NCBI GenBank assembly: GCA_947396885.1
Contig: OX377201.1
Location: forward strand, 27,877,923 to 27,941,922
Source: Heligmosomoides polygyrus polygyrus
Taxonomy: Eukaryota > Nematoda > Chromadorea > Rhabditida > Heligmosomidae
Length of the DNA stretch: 64,000 bases
Direction: 5' to 3'
Positions 11,540 to 21,704 of this stretch are shown here, one piece after another. Below the pieces are notes generated by a model. The model worked only from the letters and a program-made list of their open reading frames with translations, was not told where the DNA came from and searched no databases. Position 1 is the stretch's first letter. Every line of letters starts with the position of its first letter. The position numbers were made by a program, and so were the translations under genes.

Positions 11540-12830
11540 TGTTCGCGCTTCATCATCGTTTCTAACCTTTTGCGGGTTGTGGACCAAACTAGCCTTTCTT
11601 CGATTAACACATTCATGAAAAAACGAGAGCATATTCGCGCCCCATACGCGCGACGGCCGGCCGCCTTTTTGACGCGCGTAGATGTCTACTTACTTGTGCG
11701 GACATCGTCCCTCGCGAGGTGCTACTATCAGTAAGAACATTTTAATCGATCTTTGAAACGAAGATCGTAGATTTCGAGCATTTCTGAGGTATAACGGAGA
11801 ATGACATTTTGAAGGAGGAATTTAGAGATCTCGCTGCTCCAATTGCGAAAAATATGATTGTTTGAAGTGTTTCAACGGAAGGGAGTGTTCTTGTTGAATG
11901 ATTGTTTATTGTCACTCACAGCCTAGGTTGTTCCAGTTAAGTGTTCAAAAGTTTGTACATTAATTCTCCTCTAGAAGTATGCGCATTTCCTGTGTTTGAG
12001 TAATGGGAAAAGTCCTGGCATTGTTATTTACCATAAATCCAATCATTTTTTTTGCCTACGCAAACCCAACATTAATTTGTTACTATAATTTGCGAAATTG
12101 AAAATAAAATCGAGCAAAAACATCAATAGAGAAAGTTCTTCCGAAAAAATCCTCCGTCGCATGAGTGGGCATCGTGGGCATCGTCGCGAATCTTTTACGG
12201 ATACACCGCTGGCCATTTAACCATGCTTGACTTGTTTGAGAAAGCTCTCGTTATATGCTATCCAAGTGCGTTCCCTTTGTAATGTTTTCTATTAGTTTTG
12301 CAAGTATGTCTCATAGTAGCCTTGTTTGAGCGTTCTTTCCTACTATACTACCGCTGACGCAGAGGAAAGCACAGATTTGGGCAAGGGAAGGGACTACGGG
12401 GTGTGGCCGAGTTACGCACTCGTGTTAAAATTGCCACCTTCCTGGAGTTCCTTCCCTTTCCAAAATATGGAGGAAAATTGAAAAGGATACCTGTTCTGCG
12501 CTTGTTCTGAATTTTAAGGCAATCTCTACCCCTCTGGTCATGGGTTGTCTGGGTGATCCCCCCAACCTACATGGAGCCGACGCCGTTAACATGAAATGGT
12601 ATGTGGTTTTGTATTGCTTACATAATTGTCTAACTAGATATATTTTTTAAATTTCACCTCTAATATAGTATTGCGCCCCGCTTTCTATCGGACCCATCGA
12701 TATTGAAGCGCTTTTTGTAAAAAAAACTACCTGAATGATAAAACCTCAAAATAGTTAACGCAACATCTAAGGAGACGAAAAATTTGCCTTACAAGGGAGG
12801 TCAATGAACTTCCCGGTGCTGTTATAAAAG
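11540..12830. other. No recognisable gene or repeat
   Basis: No coding signature, tRNA or clear repeat seen; only short open frames. Confidence 0.4.
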
Positions 12831-12834
12831 GGAC

Positions 12835-12958
12835 TTGTTGAGGGTTGTAGGAGATTGTCTGAGAAGCACCGCAGTGGTTTTCAAATTTAATGCAAATATC
12901 TGGGTAGGTCAAAAATTGCAAAAAACCGTATCACTTCGGTGCGGGCCGATAAAGCAAA
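12835..12958 (+). repeat. Dispersed repeat, copy 2 (pair with 11125-11245)
   Basis: Same ordered blocks as copy 1 and again adjacent to a SINE, here the tail end of a family-A copy at 12960. Function unknown. Confidence 0.55.
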
Positions 12959-12959
12959 A

Positions 12960-13262
12960 TAGGATAAGGATAAGGATAAAGGACGGCGTTACTCAATCCC
13001 TTCTGGGATGCGCCAGCGCATTCTACTTCTACGGGATATCGTGGAGGCGATTTGAATGCGTATTTGGCCATACAATGACTCGCGGTGGCCAGCCGATGAA
13101 CAAGTCAGCGCTTTATCTTTCCCAGACAAGTCTGGTACCAATTCACCTACCCCGGAGGGATGGAAGGCTTGGTTGGCCTGGGCGTGAAATCCGAACCAGG
13201 AACCTGGCATCGGGTGCACGCGGCAGTGGCGCCTCCTCCGACTGCGCTACACGCGCCCCAAG
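12960..13262 (-). mobile_element. tRNA-derived SINE, family A (best-preserved copy)
   Basis: Read on the minus strand from 13262, the element starts GGGGCGCGTGTAGCGCAGTC, giving an A box (TAGCGCAGTCGG). About 45 bp later comes the B box GGTTCGGATTTC. A ~220 bp body follows (GCCAACCAAGCCTTCCATCC, CTGACTTGTTCATCGGCTGG, CCGTAGAAGTAGAATGCG) and the tail is short tandem (CCTTAT)n at 12960-12985. These are the hallmarks of a tRNA-derived SINE with a hexanucleotide tail. The window holds at least eight copies: 12960, 18195, 24850, 25427, 27896, 33871, 34400 and 41553. Which LINE mobilises it is not evident. Confidence 0.85.
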
Positions 13263-13264
13263 CA

Positions 13265-13675
13265 AAACAGACATCTGGAAATGCCATATCCTGATAAAAT
13301 CTAACCTTCACAGGTTTGAGGCTGGAACAGTAGTGGAATTACAGCGATTTCACAATTTGTTATTTTGAGTTGCAATTGCCTTTTGCAAGTCTGATCACAT
13401 ACGTGAAGGAAGCGATTCTATGTACTAACATTGATAACCTTGAATTGGAAAAATGCGGTACCACGTGATCACGCAAAAAGTTTACCACAATTGTGATCAC
13501 TCCTCCCTGTAGACTAGGAGTTTTGGAAACTTGTTTCGATCTCCGGAGTCGTAGGAGTGGAGGTCACTACCCCTCCGATTAGAAGAGAATGGTGGGGGAA
13601 AACGGGTAGCATCGCGTTTAAATTGTATCATACGGGTTAAGGTAAAGTTATAATGTCAGTATGGTACACAGTGTG
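13265..13675. other. No recognisable gene
   Basis: Unique-looking sequence between the SINE and the long-TIR element. No supportable feature. Confidence 0.4.
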
Positions 13676-13677
13676 GG

Positions 13678-14165
13678 GCCGGATTCATTCTCGACTTACG
13701 TAACTTTAACGAAGAATTGTAAGTGAAAAGCTCAGATAACGCGGCTTATCGCTCACTGTTATATACTTTCCTGGTATATAAGTCGGTAGGGTCTTTTTCC
13801 TCCGAGAGCCAGAGGAGAGAGAAAGAAGTGTAGAAAAGATTTATTAAGGGTAGGATAAGGAGAACGATAGCCACCACAACTGAACTGGGGAGTCGTGGGC
13901 CCGACCTTAAGCATGCCAAGGTTTCCTGCTGCCGGTCTTTTATGCAGTCCGCTTCCCGCCTCGCCTGCTCGCGACCTACATAACGGGAGATCACTTCTTG
14001 GGTGGTCATCGGCGTCCAACTTGCCGAACACGCACTCAGCCATCAGGTCAAACGTCTGGGTCACGGCCACAACACTAGCCATATCGCTTGATAAGCCGTG
14101 TTATCCGAGCTTTTCGATTACAATTCTCCGTTAAAGTTACGTAGTAAATCCTCGATGAATCCGGC
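13678..14165. mobile_element. Long-TIR element with GCCGGATTCATC ends
   Basis: Imperfect terminal inverted repeats of about 75 bp: 13678-13752 (GCCGGATTCATTCTCGACTT, TAACTTTAACG, AAAGCTCAGATAACGCGGC) and the complement of 14090-14165, carrying the same ordered blocks. The terminal GGATTCATC word also ends the small MITEs at 31715 and 42033. No clear target duplication or transposase. A 318 bp LTR-like segment (13757-14074) fills the space between the repeats. Confidence 0.65.
13757..14074 (-). mobile_element. Probable solo LTR
   Basis: On the minus strand the segment begins TGTTGTGG and ends ATATAACA, so it has TG...CA termini. Inside are a TATA-like CATAAAAG (13937-13944, complement CTTTTATG) and about 100 bp downstream an AATAAA signal (13840-13845 as TTTATT), the order expected for an LTR promoter and polyadenylation site. 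No internal retrotransposon region adjoins it, hence solo. I do not see a convincing 4-6 bp target duplication, and it lies exactly between the arms of the long-TIR element, so it might instead be that element's own core. Confidence 0.42.
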
Positions 14166-14224
14166 ATGTTCAAGGTACACTTTGCGCCCACAAAAGAGGA
14201 TGTGAGCAAGCCCAGCAATGCAGA

Positions 14225-14295
14225 ATCACCATATCCGGATCCGAACCCCTGACCTCTTTCCTGCAACTCGGCTCCCGTACCCACTCAGGCATCCT
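14225..14295 (-). other. tRNA-like module (SINE head or tRNA pseudogene)
   Basis: Minus strand: GGATGCCTGAGTGGGTACGG resembles an A box with D-arm, followed about 30 nt later by GGGGTTCGGATCC, a good B box. I could not fold a complete cloverleaf by eye. It could be a third SINE head or a decayed tRNA. Confidence 0.4.
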
Positions 14296-14566
14296 GTCGC
14301 TGTTGCTATGGTCGCGAACGGCGCACCTCAGTGTTCCACTTTGGTTATTGTACCGCTATCAAGCAAATTATGAAATCTACTGTTCCACCCCCAAACCTGT
14401 GCAGGTTAGAATCGAGTTGTGTGTGTGTAAAATGTTGCCGTTGCGTAATAGGCAATTTCGGATAGTTGCTCTCGCAACTTTCTTAGAATCGCTCATGCGC
14501 ATCCGCTCCAGGCTGATAGATGTAGTGAACATTATACACACGATTTCTTTCTCATCGTTGATTTGC

Positions 14567-14666
14567 TGATCACATCCTGCGACCGCTTCAGCTGCGTCGA
14601 AATTCGGCGGTCGCTTAGTCCTGCTTCACCCTGTCCTTCAGTTGAAAGCATCGGACCGCGGCCCAT
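14567..14666 (-). pseudogene. Tc1/Tc3-like transposase N-terminus, remnant 1
   Basis: Minus strand from a Met at 14666: MGRGPMLSTEGQGEAGLSD, then RRISTQLKRSQDVI. It resembles the start of Tc3-type transposases (MGRG..LS...Q, GLS...I....RS..VI), the first helix-turn-helix of the DNA-binding domain. Downstream sequence on the same strand is frameshifted. A second remnant with the same plan is at 19195-19316; the two are similar over about 350 bp. Confidence 0.55.
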
Positions 14667-14669
14667 TTT

Positions 14670-15117
14670 ACTTTCAACACTTTGCTAAGAGGAGTATTAC
14701 CTAACAAAGTAATTGAAACTGACTTTTGAACAGCGTAGTTAAGTGCTTTCACACAAAATCTTTCCTCATTTCCTGCAGTCATTGCAGGACTCGCTCTGTC
14801 TTTTGCTTCTATGTTTTTTGCTGTGCTGAATTCACTGATACAGTTTTGGAATTGACAGCAGCCGAATTACGTGCAGAAATAAGAAAATCAGAAGTGAACC
14901 TATCTTTTTTGAACGCAGTGTATATGTATTACGAGAATGCCGAGGTTTCAAGATGAGAGAACTTGATGGTCAGCACGTAATCGACGAAGGCTAGCTTGCT
15001 ACACATTCTGCAAGAGGTTAGAAACGAGGTAGAAAACCGAACCTGGTACCCTGCCGAAGATAGAATGCACTCCACATAGATAAAAATGCAGATATTGCGT
15101 AAAGCAATACATGAACC
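14670..15117. other. Transposon debris, no intact gene
   Basis: 14700-14930 matches 19320-19560 in block order (for example the GCTTTCACAC / GCTTTCACGC region), so it is the upstream part of the Tc3-like remnant. The rest is unrecognised. Confidence 0.4.
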
Positions 15118-15232
15118 TTACAGGCGGAATCGATCCCTTGATCACACCCCCCCCCCCTCTCCCCTCCTCAAGTTCTCGGCGCTAGCCACTCAGCCATCGG
15201 ATCCCTGGTGCCTTCCTCGTAAATGCCTCCCC
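15118..15232 (-). mobile_element. tRNA-derived SINE, family B (diverged copy)
   Basis: Minus strand: GGCACCAGGGATCCGATGGC, TGAGTGGCTAGCG (A-box region), then GTGATCAAGGGATCGATTCC (B box). It shares this plan with 11370-11470. A long G run, seen as C's on the + strand, has expanded between A and B boxes. Confidence 0.6.
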
Positions 15233-15234
15233 TT

Positions 15235-16498
15235 CTCGCTTCTACTAGAGATTTGCTAAATCCCATGTTCTAGCATTGACTGAAGCTCCAATCTTTCACA
15301 AGAATGCACTTCACTGCACTTACGAGTTCGACAAGGTCACTCTAGGCACTATATTGGCTATATCTGTCCGCCGTGAAGCGTTACAGTTTTCTGCCATTTT
15401 TGACTTAGACGGAGGTCCGTAAGAAATTTGGAGACTACTACGATGCTTTCCACACAACACCTTTCAATGCTGTATAGCTCGCTTTAAGAATCTTCCCGGT
15501 CACTTCGTTGACCTTCCTTGTAAGTGTTGTGCACGGCTGGTTTCTTAGTGCTACTATCTTTTAGACGCATAAGTAATGAATGCGTCAATAGTAAATAATT
15601 AAATTAATTTTCAATCTCGTGAAGCAGTCGTTCTATCGAGATGCTGCGCTCGTTTTCAAAAAAGGAAGAAGGAAAGAAGAAAAATGATTTGCGTCATCCT
15701 TGCGATGTCAGTCAGACCACTTTAGCCTAGACTTTTCCTCAATCATGTTGTGCCCTTCTATTCTATATTCTATTCTATACGCTTGGCTCTTTGGCTCTTT
15801 TTCATTGGTACAAGACCTGCACTATACGGCTTTGCTCTCAACCACTTAACTTGCTGTGTCACGAGGAGAACACCATCTCACGTTGGATTAGCAAGGCCTT
15901 CTTTGTACTGATTTCGCCGTGTTGCAGAAAGCCATTCCTTACCACTGGGTGCTCAATTGATTTCCGGCGTGGCAGAAATTGAAGTGCAAGGATACTTTTT
16001 TTGGTACTGTTAAATCTGGTATCAAGCTTGCACCCCAACAGCCACCAGATCCGCAAAAAGTGTGCAGCATAATCCGGATACTCCTACAGACGTGCGATTG
16101 CTCTGGATCTGCGATCGACGATCGGAGCGAATCAAATTGGCTTGGCATTAAACAACTGTTTATGTGGTAATGTCTAGCTGTTTTCCGGTTGGGCGGGGGT
16201 ACATGAACGCGATCAACTTATCTAACTATTATCTTTTCCTTCAGCAATTATTATTATTATTATTTATCAAGTAGTTAAAATCCATGTGAAGAGCAAAGTA
16301 ATTAGAATCGATGTAGAATGATTTCCACATGACATTAGCTAACGATCTAGGCCACACTATTAAAGAGTAATTAGAAAATTCATGTAAATAACAAACACCC
16401 AGAGAATGAAGAATAGAAGGGAGAACAAACCAAGAGGGGTTCTGCCACAAGATCTCGTTATGTCCTAGAATTATTTATGGATCGACTTGCGTTCGTAA
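15235..16498. other. No recognisable gene; short (TTA)n near 16248
   Basis: No coding signature. A TTATTATTATTATTATTATT tract at about 16246-16265 is the only simple repeat. Confidence 0.4.
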
Positions 16499-16500
16499 TA

Positions 16501-17562
16501 TTAGGTTGTCCCATAAGTCCCGCCCTTTTTTTCCAGCGATTCACTGCGGATTTCGCCGGCAGTCTCTTGCATAGCGCTATATAGCACTCCAAAGAGAATG
16601 ATTTGCGCTATCAGAACATGTGTTGCACTTTTTTCACCCTGAACTTTTTCAATTTTTAGGTCGTTAAAGGGGAAAGTGAAAAAGTGAAAAGTGGTCGCTT
16701 GCGGCAGTTGCTTCTCTCCGCTTATGTTTGAAATTTTTAGCGCAGCTTTTTATAGCATTTGGAAGAAATTGTTCTGATCTAAAAGAATACTTGTTGGTGC
16801 TATTTTATTATTTGTCCTTTATTGATTTTTAGGTCATCAAATAGGGACGTCCGAAGGAGAACATTTACTTTATCCTCTGCTCCTGCTCCGTGGTTGAACT
16901 TTTTTGCTTGATGTTATATACCGTTTGGAAGAAGATGTCTTGCTTAATAAGAAATTGAGTCGCGCTTATGCTGATTTCTATCAAATATCAACAACTGAAC
17001 AAGGAGAAGGCGCTGTTGGTGAAGTTTGTTTTGTTGGTTTTTCTCTTTTTGGAATTTTGCTGATATTCGACAGAAATCAGCATAAAAGCCCAATAAACGC
17101 GGCACAAATTCTTATAAAGCAAGACATTCTCGTTCGAACGACATATAACATCGAGCAAAAAAGTTCAACCACAGAGCAAGAGCTGTCGGTAAAAATAACT
17201 CGCCTTCGGACGCCCCTATTTGATGACCTAAAAATCAATAAAGGACAAATAATAAAATACCAGCAACAAGTATTCTTGTAGATCAGAACAATTTCTTCCA
17301 AATGCTATGAAAAACTGCGCAAAATTTCCAAACCTAAGCGGAGAGAAGCAACTGCCATAGATGGCCAATTTTCACTTTTCACTTTTCAGTTTAAAAATTG
17401 ACAAAATCCGGAACATAAGGAGAAATGCAGTACAAGCTGTGATAGAGCAAGTCATTCTCTTTCGAATGCTATATGCATTTTGCAATGCTATGCAAGAGAC
17501 CCCGGGAAATCCGCAATGAGTAGTTGAAGAAAAAAACCGGCTGGACTTATGAGACAACCTAA
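16501..17562. mobile_element. Palindromic foldback mariner-like element
   Basis: Ends: TTAGGTTGTCCCATAAGTCC at 16501 and the complement of GGACTTATGAGACAACCTAA ending at 17562, flanked by TA at 16499-16500 and 17563-17564, as expected for Tc1/mariner. The whole element is nearly one palindrome. Blocks such as TTTATAGCATTTGGAAGAAA (16750), ATTTGTCCTTTATTGATTTT (16811) and GATGTTATATACCGTTTGG (16910) recur inverted at 17312, 17250 and 17140. Arms are about 500 bp and the axis is near 17030. No transposase remains. The open frame at 16904-17281 is a palindrome by-product. Confidence 0.85.
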
Positions 17563-17564
17563 TA

Positions 17565-18120
17565 TAATAGATGGTTTCAGCTTGGAAATTACTGTGTTTT
17601 TGTCACGTTTCATATGATCCGAACCTGCTCTATTAACAAAAAAAAAATTATGTCGAATTGAGGGTTTTGGAGTAATTAATGGAAGTTTCTGTCTTCCACC
17701 TCGGGTTCTGGATGGTCTCACCATGAAGAGGTCACGCTTGTCGAGTCCACAGAAACCATGGAGGATTTTGTGTGTCTCTTACTACTATTGGGAATAGCAT
17801 GGTAATCAAAACCACATTTCCTGATAAATATTTTTCTAGTGAAGCTCTCTTAAACTTTTCAACTCTAAGTATACTTTTCTTCATAACTGTGTGAAAAATT
17901 GTTGTTCCACACTCAAGTTTCGGCCTAACGTAAGTGTTATAGGCTTCGACGAGGACAGAGGGCTTTTTTTTGAAAAGACTTCTAGAGAGATTGTTTACTA
18001 CAGCCATCTCTTCATTTGCAACTTGTTTACAATGGGCTTCCAAAGTCAAATTTCCATCGAGGACAAACTCAAGATCTGTGGATTGATTAGTGCTTGTATT
18101 CTCATTTTCACCTAACTTGT
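17565..18120 (-). pseudogene. CR1/Jockey-like LINE, C-terminal RT remnant
   Basis: Minus-strand frame 18049-17732 contains LVEAYNTYVRPKLECGTTIF, matching the post-palm block of the LINE RTs here (KMYVRPIVEYGTCIF in the 35 kb LINE), preceded by the LFKKKPSVL stretch. Only about 100 residues are recognisable. The element is truncated at both ends. Confidence 0.68.
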
Positions 18121-18194
18121 ACGTGTAGCCGAGATTTGTTCCTCCTAAGTGACATAATATATCTAATCATAATGTTTTGACCATGACATCTATC

Positions 18195-18612
18195 TCACCA
18201 TCTACGTACTGCTCTTCATGGAGCTTGGCATTTTGACGTTGTGCTTGCTTGAAGTGGTTGTTCAACAGAGCCGAGATTGTTAGAGGCATTTATCTCGGCT
18301 GATTCCTGGGCGGACGCGTGTATCGCAGTTGGAAGAGGTGTCGGCTGCCGCGTGCACCCTATACCAGGTTCTTGGTTCGGATTTCCCGTCCAAGGCAACC
18401 AAGCCCTCCATCCGTCCGGGATTTCTCAATTGGTGCCACACTTGTTTGGCGGGAGGGGGTAGGGATAAAGCGCTAATATGTTCATCGGCTCTCCACCGCA
18501 TGTCATTGTATAACGAAATATGCATTCAAATCACCTGCACGATATTCCGTAGAAGTAGAATCCGTGGCGCATCCCAAAAAGGGTTGACTAACGCCATCCT
18601 TTATCCTGGGTA
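18195..18612 (+). mobile_element. tRNA-derived SINE, family A, long form
   Basis: tRNA-like head at about 18305 (GCGTGTATCGCAGTTGG A box; GGTTCTTGGTTCGGATTTCC B box), standard body, and tail CCATCCTTTATCC near 18610. Upstream it carries a ~110 bp 5' extension (CTCTTCATGGAGCTTGGCAT, TTTGACG, then a GCCGAGAT...ATCTCGGC hairpin) that also precedes the head of the copy at 27896-28290. Two copies with the same extension define a long subfamily. Confidence 0.78.
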
Positions 18613-18779
18613 TCTATTTAACGCTTCGGCGTAATCTCATTATTTGGAATCGCAAACATGGGTAGTTAAGCCAAGTTTGGGCCTCTTCAAAATATTGCTC
18701 AAAAGATTAGTTACGCAAATTGAAGGAAGGCTCCGAAGAAGGATGCAACGCAGAAACATTAGCCCCAATTAATGGATGT

Positions 18780-20120
18780 AACAATCTTGGCTCATCCGAA
18801 CAGCCACTTTAGACGGATAGCTAAACACTTAAGTGACTCGCTAGCATTTAATGCTCTTCCATAAAGTGTACCTTCTGCTGGTTTACACGTATAATAGTTT
18901 GTGGAATATCGGTTTACTTGTGCAGTTTAGCTGTAATAGTAGTAAGGGTGTAACACAATTGTTCCAGAACAGTAGCTTCATAATCCGTTTTTTGGTTTCT
19001 TCAAAATCAGTGTTCTTCGAACATCCTCGAATGTGACGTAGATGCAGGGGAGTCATCATACAGAAGATATTCCCGTAGCCCTTCGGAAACTACGAATCGG
19101 CAACGAACCAACGAACTATCTGCCTCTGGCCTCAGCTGAAAAATGACTAGGTAGTCATAAAGAATTCCTCGACCGGTTTTGAGCAGGATTTATCGGAAAT
19201 GTGCCAATCACTTTCCTTGATTCCTTCACATGGATCGAAATCTGATGGCCGCTTAGTCCGGCTTTATTGAGCGCCTTTGCTTGTTCCTGTCCTTCAGTCG
19301 CAGCGCGGTCCATCATGCTCTAATCAATTTTACTAGAGGAATATTGCTTAATCAAGCAATAGCCATTTACCTGCCTTTCTGGACGACTCTTTCTAATGGC
19401 CCTATACTTTCTGAACAACCCAGAGTAGAGGGCTTTCACGCAACCCTCCTCGTTCGTTACGTTTGTTGCAGATTTTGCCGGAACCTTTTGCTCATATGTT
19501 TTTCGCCCTGCTGATTCCCCTAGCACAGCTTTCAGATCGATTGCTGACGTATGCTTTCTGGACGCAGTGTAGTAGAAAGAATTATCAGCGCTATCAACGA
19601 AACTAAATGCGCTATGAAGTATCTCAACTCTCAAATGCGAGGGTGAAATTGAACTGTCGCCGCTTAGCAACGCACACAAGAACCAAACCCTTGTCAGGTG
19701 GGTGATCATAATACCCATAAAGGCATTCCGGCAATTAACGACCGAGCAGAAAGAACCTACGTAATGTAGTCATCAGAGTGTTAGTCTTCATGAAGAACAC
19801 GCCTTACCGAGCCTTAAGCTGGACAGCTTTTGTGAGAGATCTCTATTAAATGTTTAATTAAAAATGTTTTTGTTTGATATCGTTTGAAACTAGGTGCTGA
19901 AACAAAGGCAAAAACAGCTAAATTTAACAAATAAGCCAATACTGTTCTAAGACATGCCAAGATTCAAGGACAGTCGCACATGGAATAAATAAGCCAATAT
20001 TCCACAAACTTTTATACGTGTAAACCAGCAGAAGGTACACTTTATGGAAGAGCATTCAATTCAAGTGAGTCATTTAAGTGTTGAACTGTCCGTCTGAAGT
20101 GGCTGTTTGGATGAGAGAAG
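18780..20120 (-). mobile_element. Tc3-like element remnant with ~130 bp inverted repeats
   Basis: 18785-18925 (AAACACTTAAGTGACTCGCT, ATAAAGTGTACCTTCTGCTG, TTTACACGTATAATAG) is mirrored at 19990-20115 (CAGCAGAAGGTACACTTTAT, AAGTGAGTCATTTAAGTGTT). Between them the minus strand keeps a transposase start at 19316 (MMDRAATEGQEQAKALNKAG, then LSGHQISIHVKESRKVI), the first helix-turn-helix of a Tc1/Tc3-type transposase. The catalytic domain is not recognisable. The exact TA-flanked ends are not resolved. Confidence 0.6.
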
Positions 20121-21560
20121 ATTGCTTTTGAAATCAACTTGAAGATCTTCCAAATTAAAACGATTGTCTTCCAGATTAAGCTAGAGAGCTCCGAAGTGGT
20201 CAGAATAATTTTTTGTTTAAGGAAGTTTTAGTTTAACTTTTTTGAAATTTTTGCAGCTCAGCTGTCCGACACACTGTTTGAAATTAAATAATGTTTGTTT
20301 TAAAGCGCGGAAAAGCAGCAGTTATTTAGCGTACTAAAAGATGTTCAAACTCAGTAGTATAAATGTAAACGGTACAACAATAACATTTACCTTATTAATC
20401 AGACAAAAATATAATAGAGTGCATGGTGCGACCTCTTTTTAATATGCTAAATTGGAACCTTTGCAAGCTTTGCAACAAAATTATATCGTATTCATCATAT
20501 ACGTAGCTTTAGGATTTTTCTCTCTGTTTTTAAGTTTACGTGCAGCCCTTGCACAATATGGCCGTATCAAGCATAGTTGGATAATTTATTTTTAATTTTT
20601 ACACAACTCATTTGTAGGCGAGGAAGGTGCGTATCTACCCGTTCATGCCTTTTATTTGATAGCATTTCGTTTGATTCAAGTGTTCCCCGTGGCGTTGTTA
20701 GACAAATCACCAGAGTTCTAATAGGCGTTATAGGCACAGACACACCGACCTGCTTAACTTGATTTCTCAGGCTCTCTTCACTGGAATGACCGCCATTATG
20801 CAATCACCCGTCTCAAAGTCCTTAGCCAGAATTGCCCTTTTTTCGAGGTAGCAAGGCTTGAGGTCGTTGTGTAGAACTGCACAATAGCTGTAACCCAGAT
20901 GTAGACTATTGCTTTGCAGCTAATTTATAGGTTACTGCAGTGCAAGTGGGTGATTTTTCTGCTCTATCAACTAAGCGCTCTTTGATCGCTATTGAAGTGC
21001 TTATGTTTATTATGCATTGCTGTGCCCTAGGACATATCTCTGTCGCAGCTCTGCCCCAGAACAGTGAATGGGCTACCTCTCAAGTTTTTCTTGCCCTCTT
21101 CGACGAAATTGCCGTAGTTTAACCCTATACTGAAGTACTGGTGAAGCTTTTCCAGCTCCACACCGTCAAAGGCGTTCCTGCATGTTACTAAAGAAATCCT
21201 GAGTATCTGTCTTCTGTCGCCAACGATTCCTTCCAAACATCTGGTAGCTCATGGATATCCTTGCTGACATCCGCACCAACCGTAACGAGAACCGCAGCAT
21301 TGCACGATATGTACATATGTTAGGGCCCTTCGAGAACGTACTTTCATCAGGTCATCTTCGATAATTCATTTAGTAATTGCATCCAGTTCAGGATCGAGCA
21401 GGCTTCTATGCACCGTAATCACTAAAATAACCCTCTGTAGAGCTCAGTGAGGATTAGAGTCAAAGAGTAGGGGCCGATTTTTGACAGTAATTTGGATTGT
21501 TTTGAAATATACATATATTCGTACCGCTTCAAAATGACTGCCCTCTCTTCAAGCAGCAGC
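20121..21560. other. No recognisable gene
   Basis: AT-rich sequence. The short frame 21236-21027 (minus) lacks any motif I know and has no splice-supported neighbours. Nothing supportable. Confidence 0.35.
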
Positions 21561-21567
21561 AAGCAGA

Positions 21568-21702
21568 CCAGGGCCAGATTGACCAACCGCTTACCGCCCT
21601 CTAACGGTGAAATCACCACCGAAACCAATGCCAATGGATGTCATACCAGTGGGTTTGGCGGTATTTTCACCGCTAGGGGGTGGTTGATGAGTCTAGTCCC
21701 TT
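21568..21702. mobile_element. Small MITE-like hairpin
   Basis: The left arm runs through ACCAACCGCTTACCGCCCTC and TAACGGTGAAAT. The right arm is the complement of ATTTTCACCGCTAGGGGGTG, GTTGATGAGTC. Arms are about 45 bp, imperfect, total about 135 bp. No coding capacity. Confidence 0.6.
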
Positions 21703-21704
21703 AG

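Noticed and set aside
16904..17281. 125-codon open frame
   Set aside because: Lies across the axis of the palindromic mariner element; its codons mirror the arms and no domain is visible.
21027..21236. Minus-strand 69-codon frame as a conserved gene
   Set aside because: Looks protein-like by eye but no family match, and neighbouring frames are closed.
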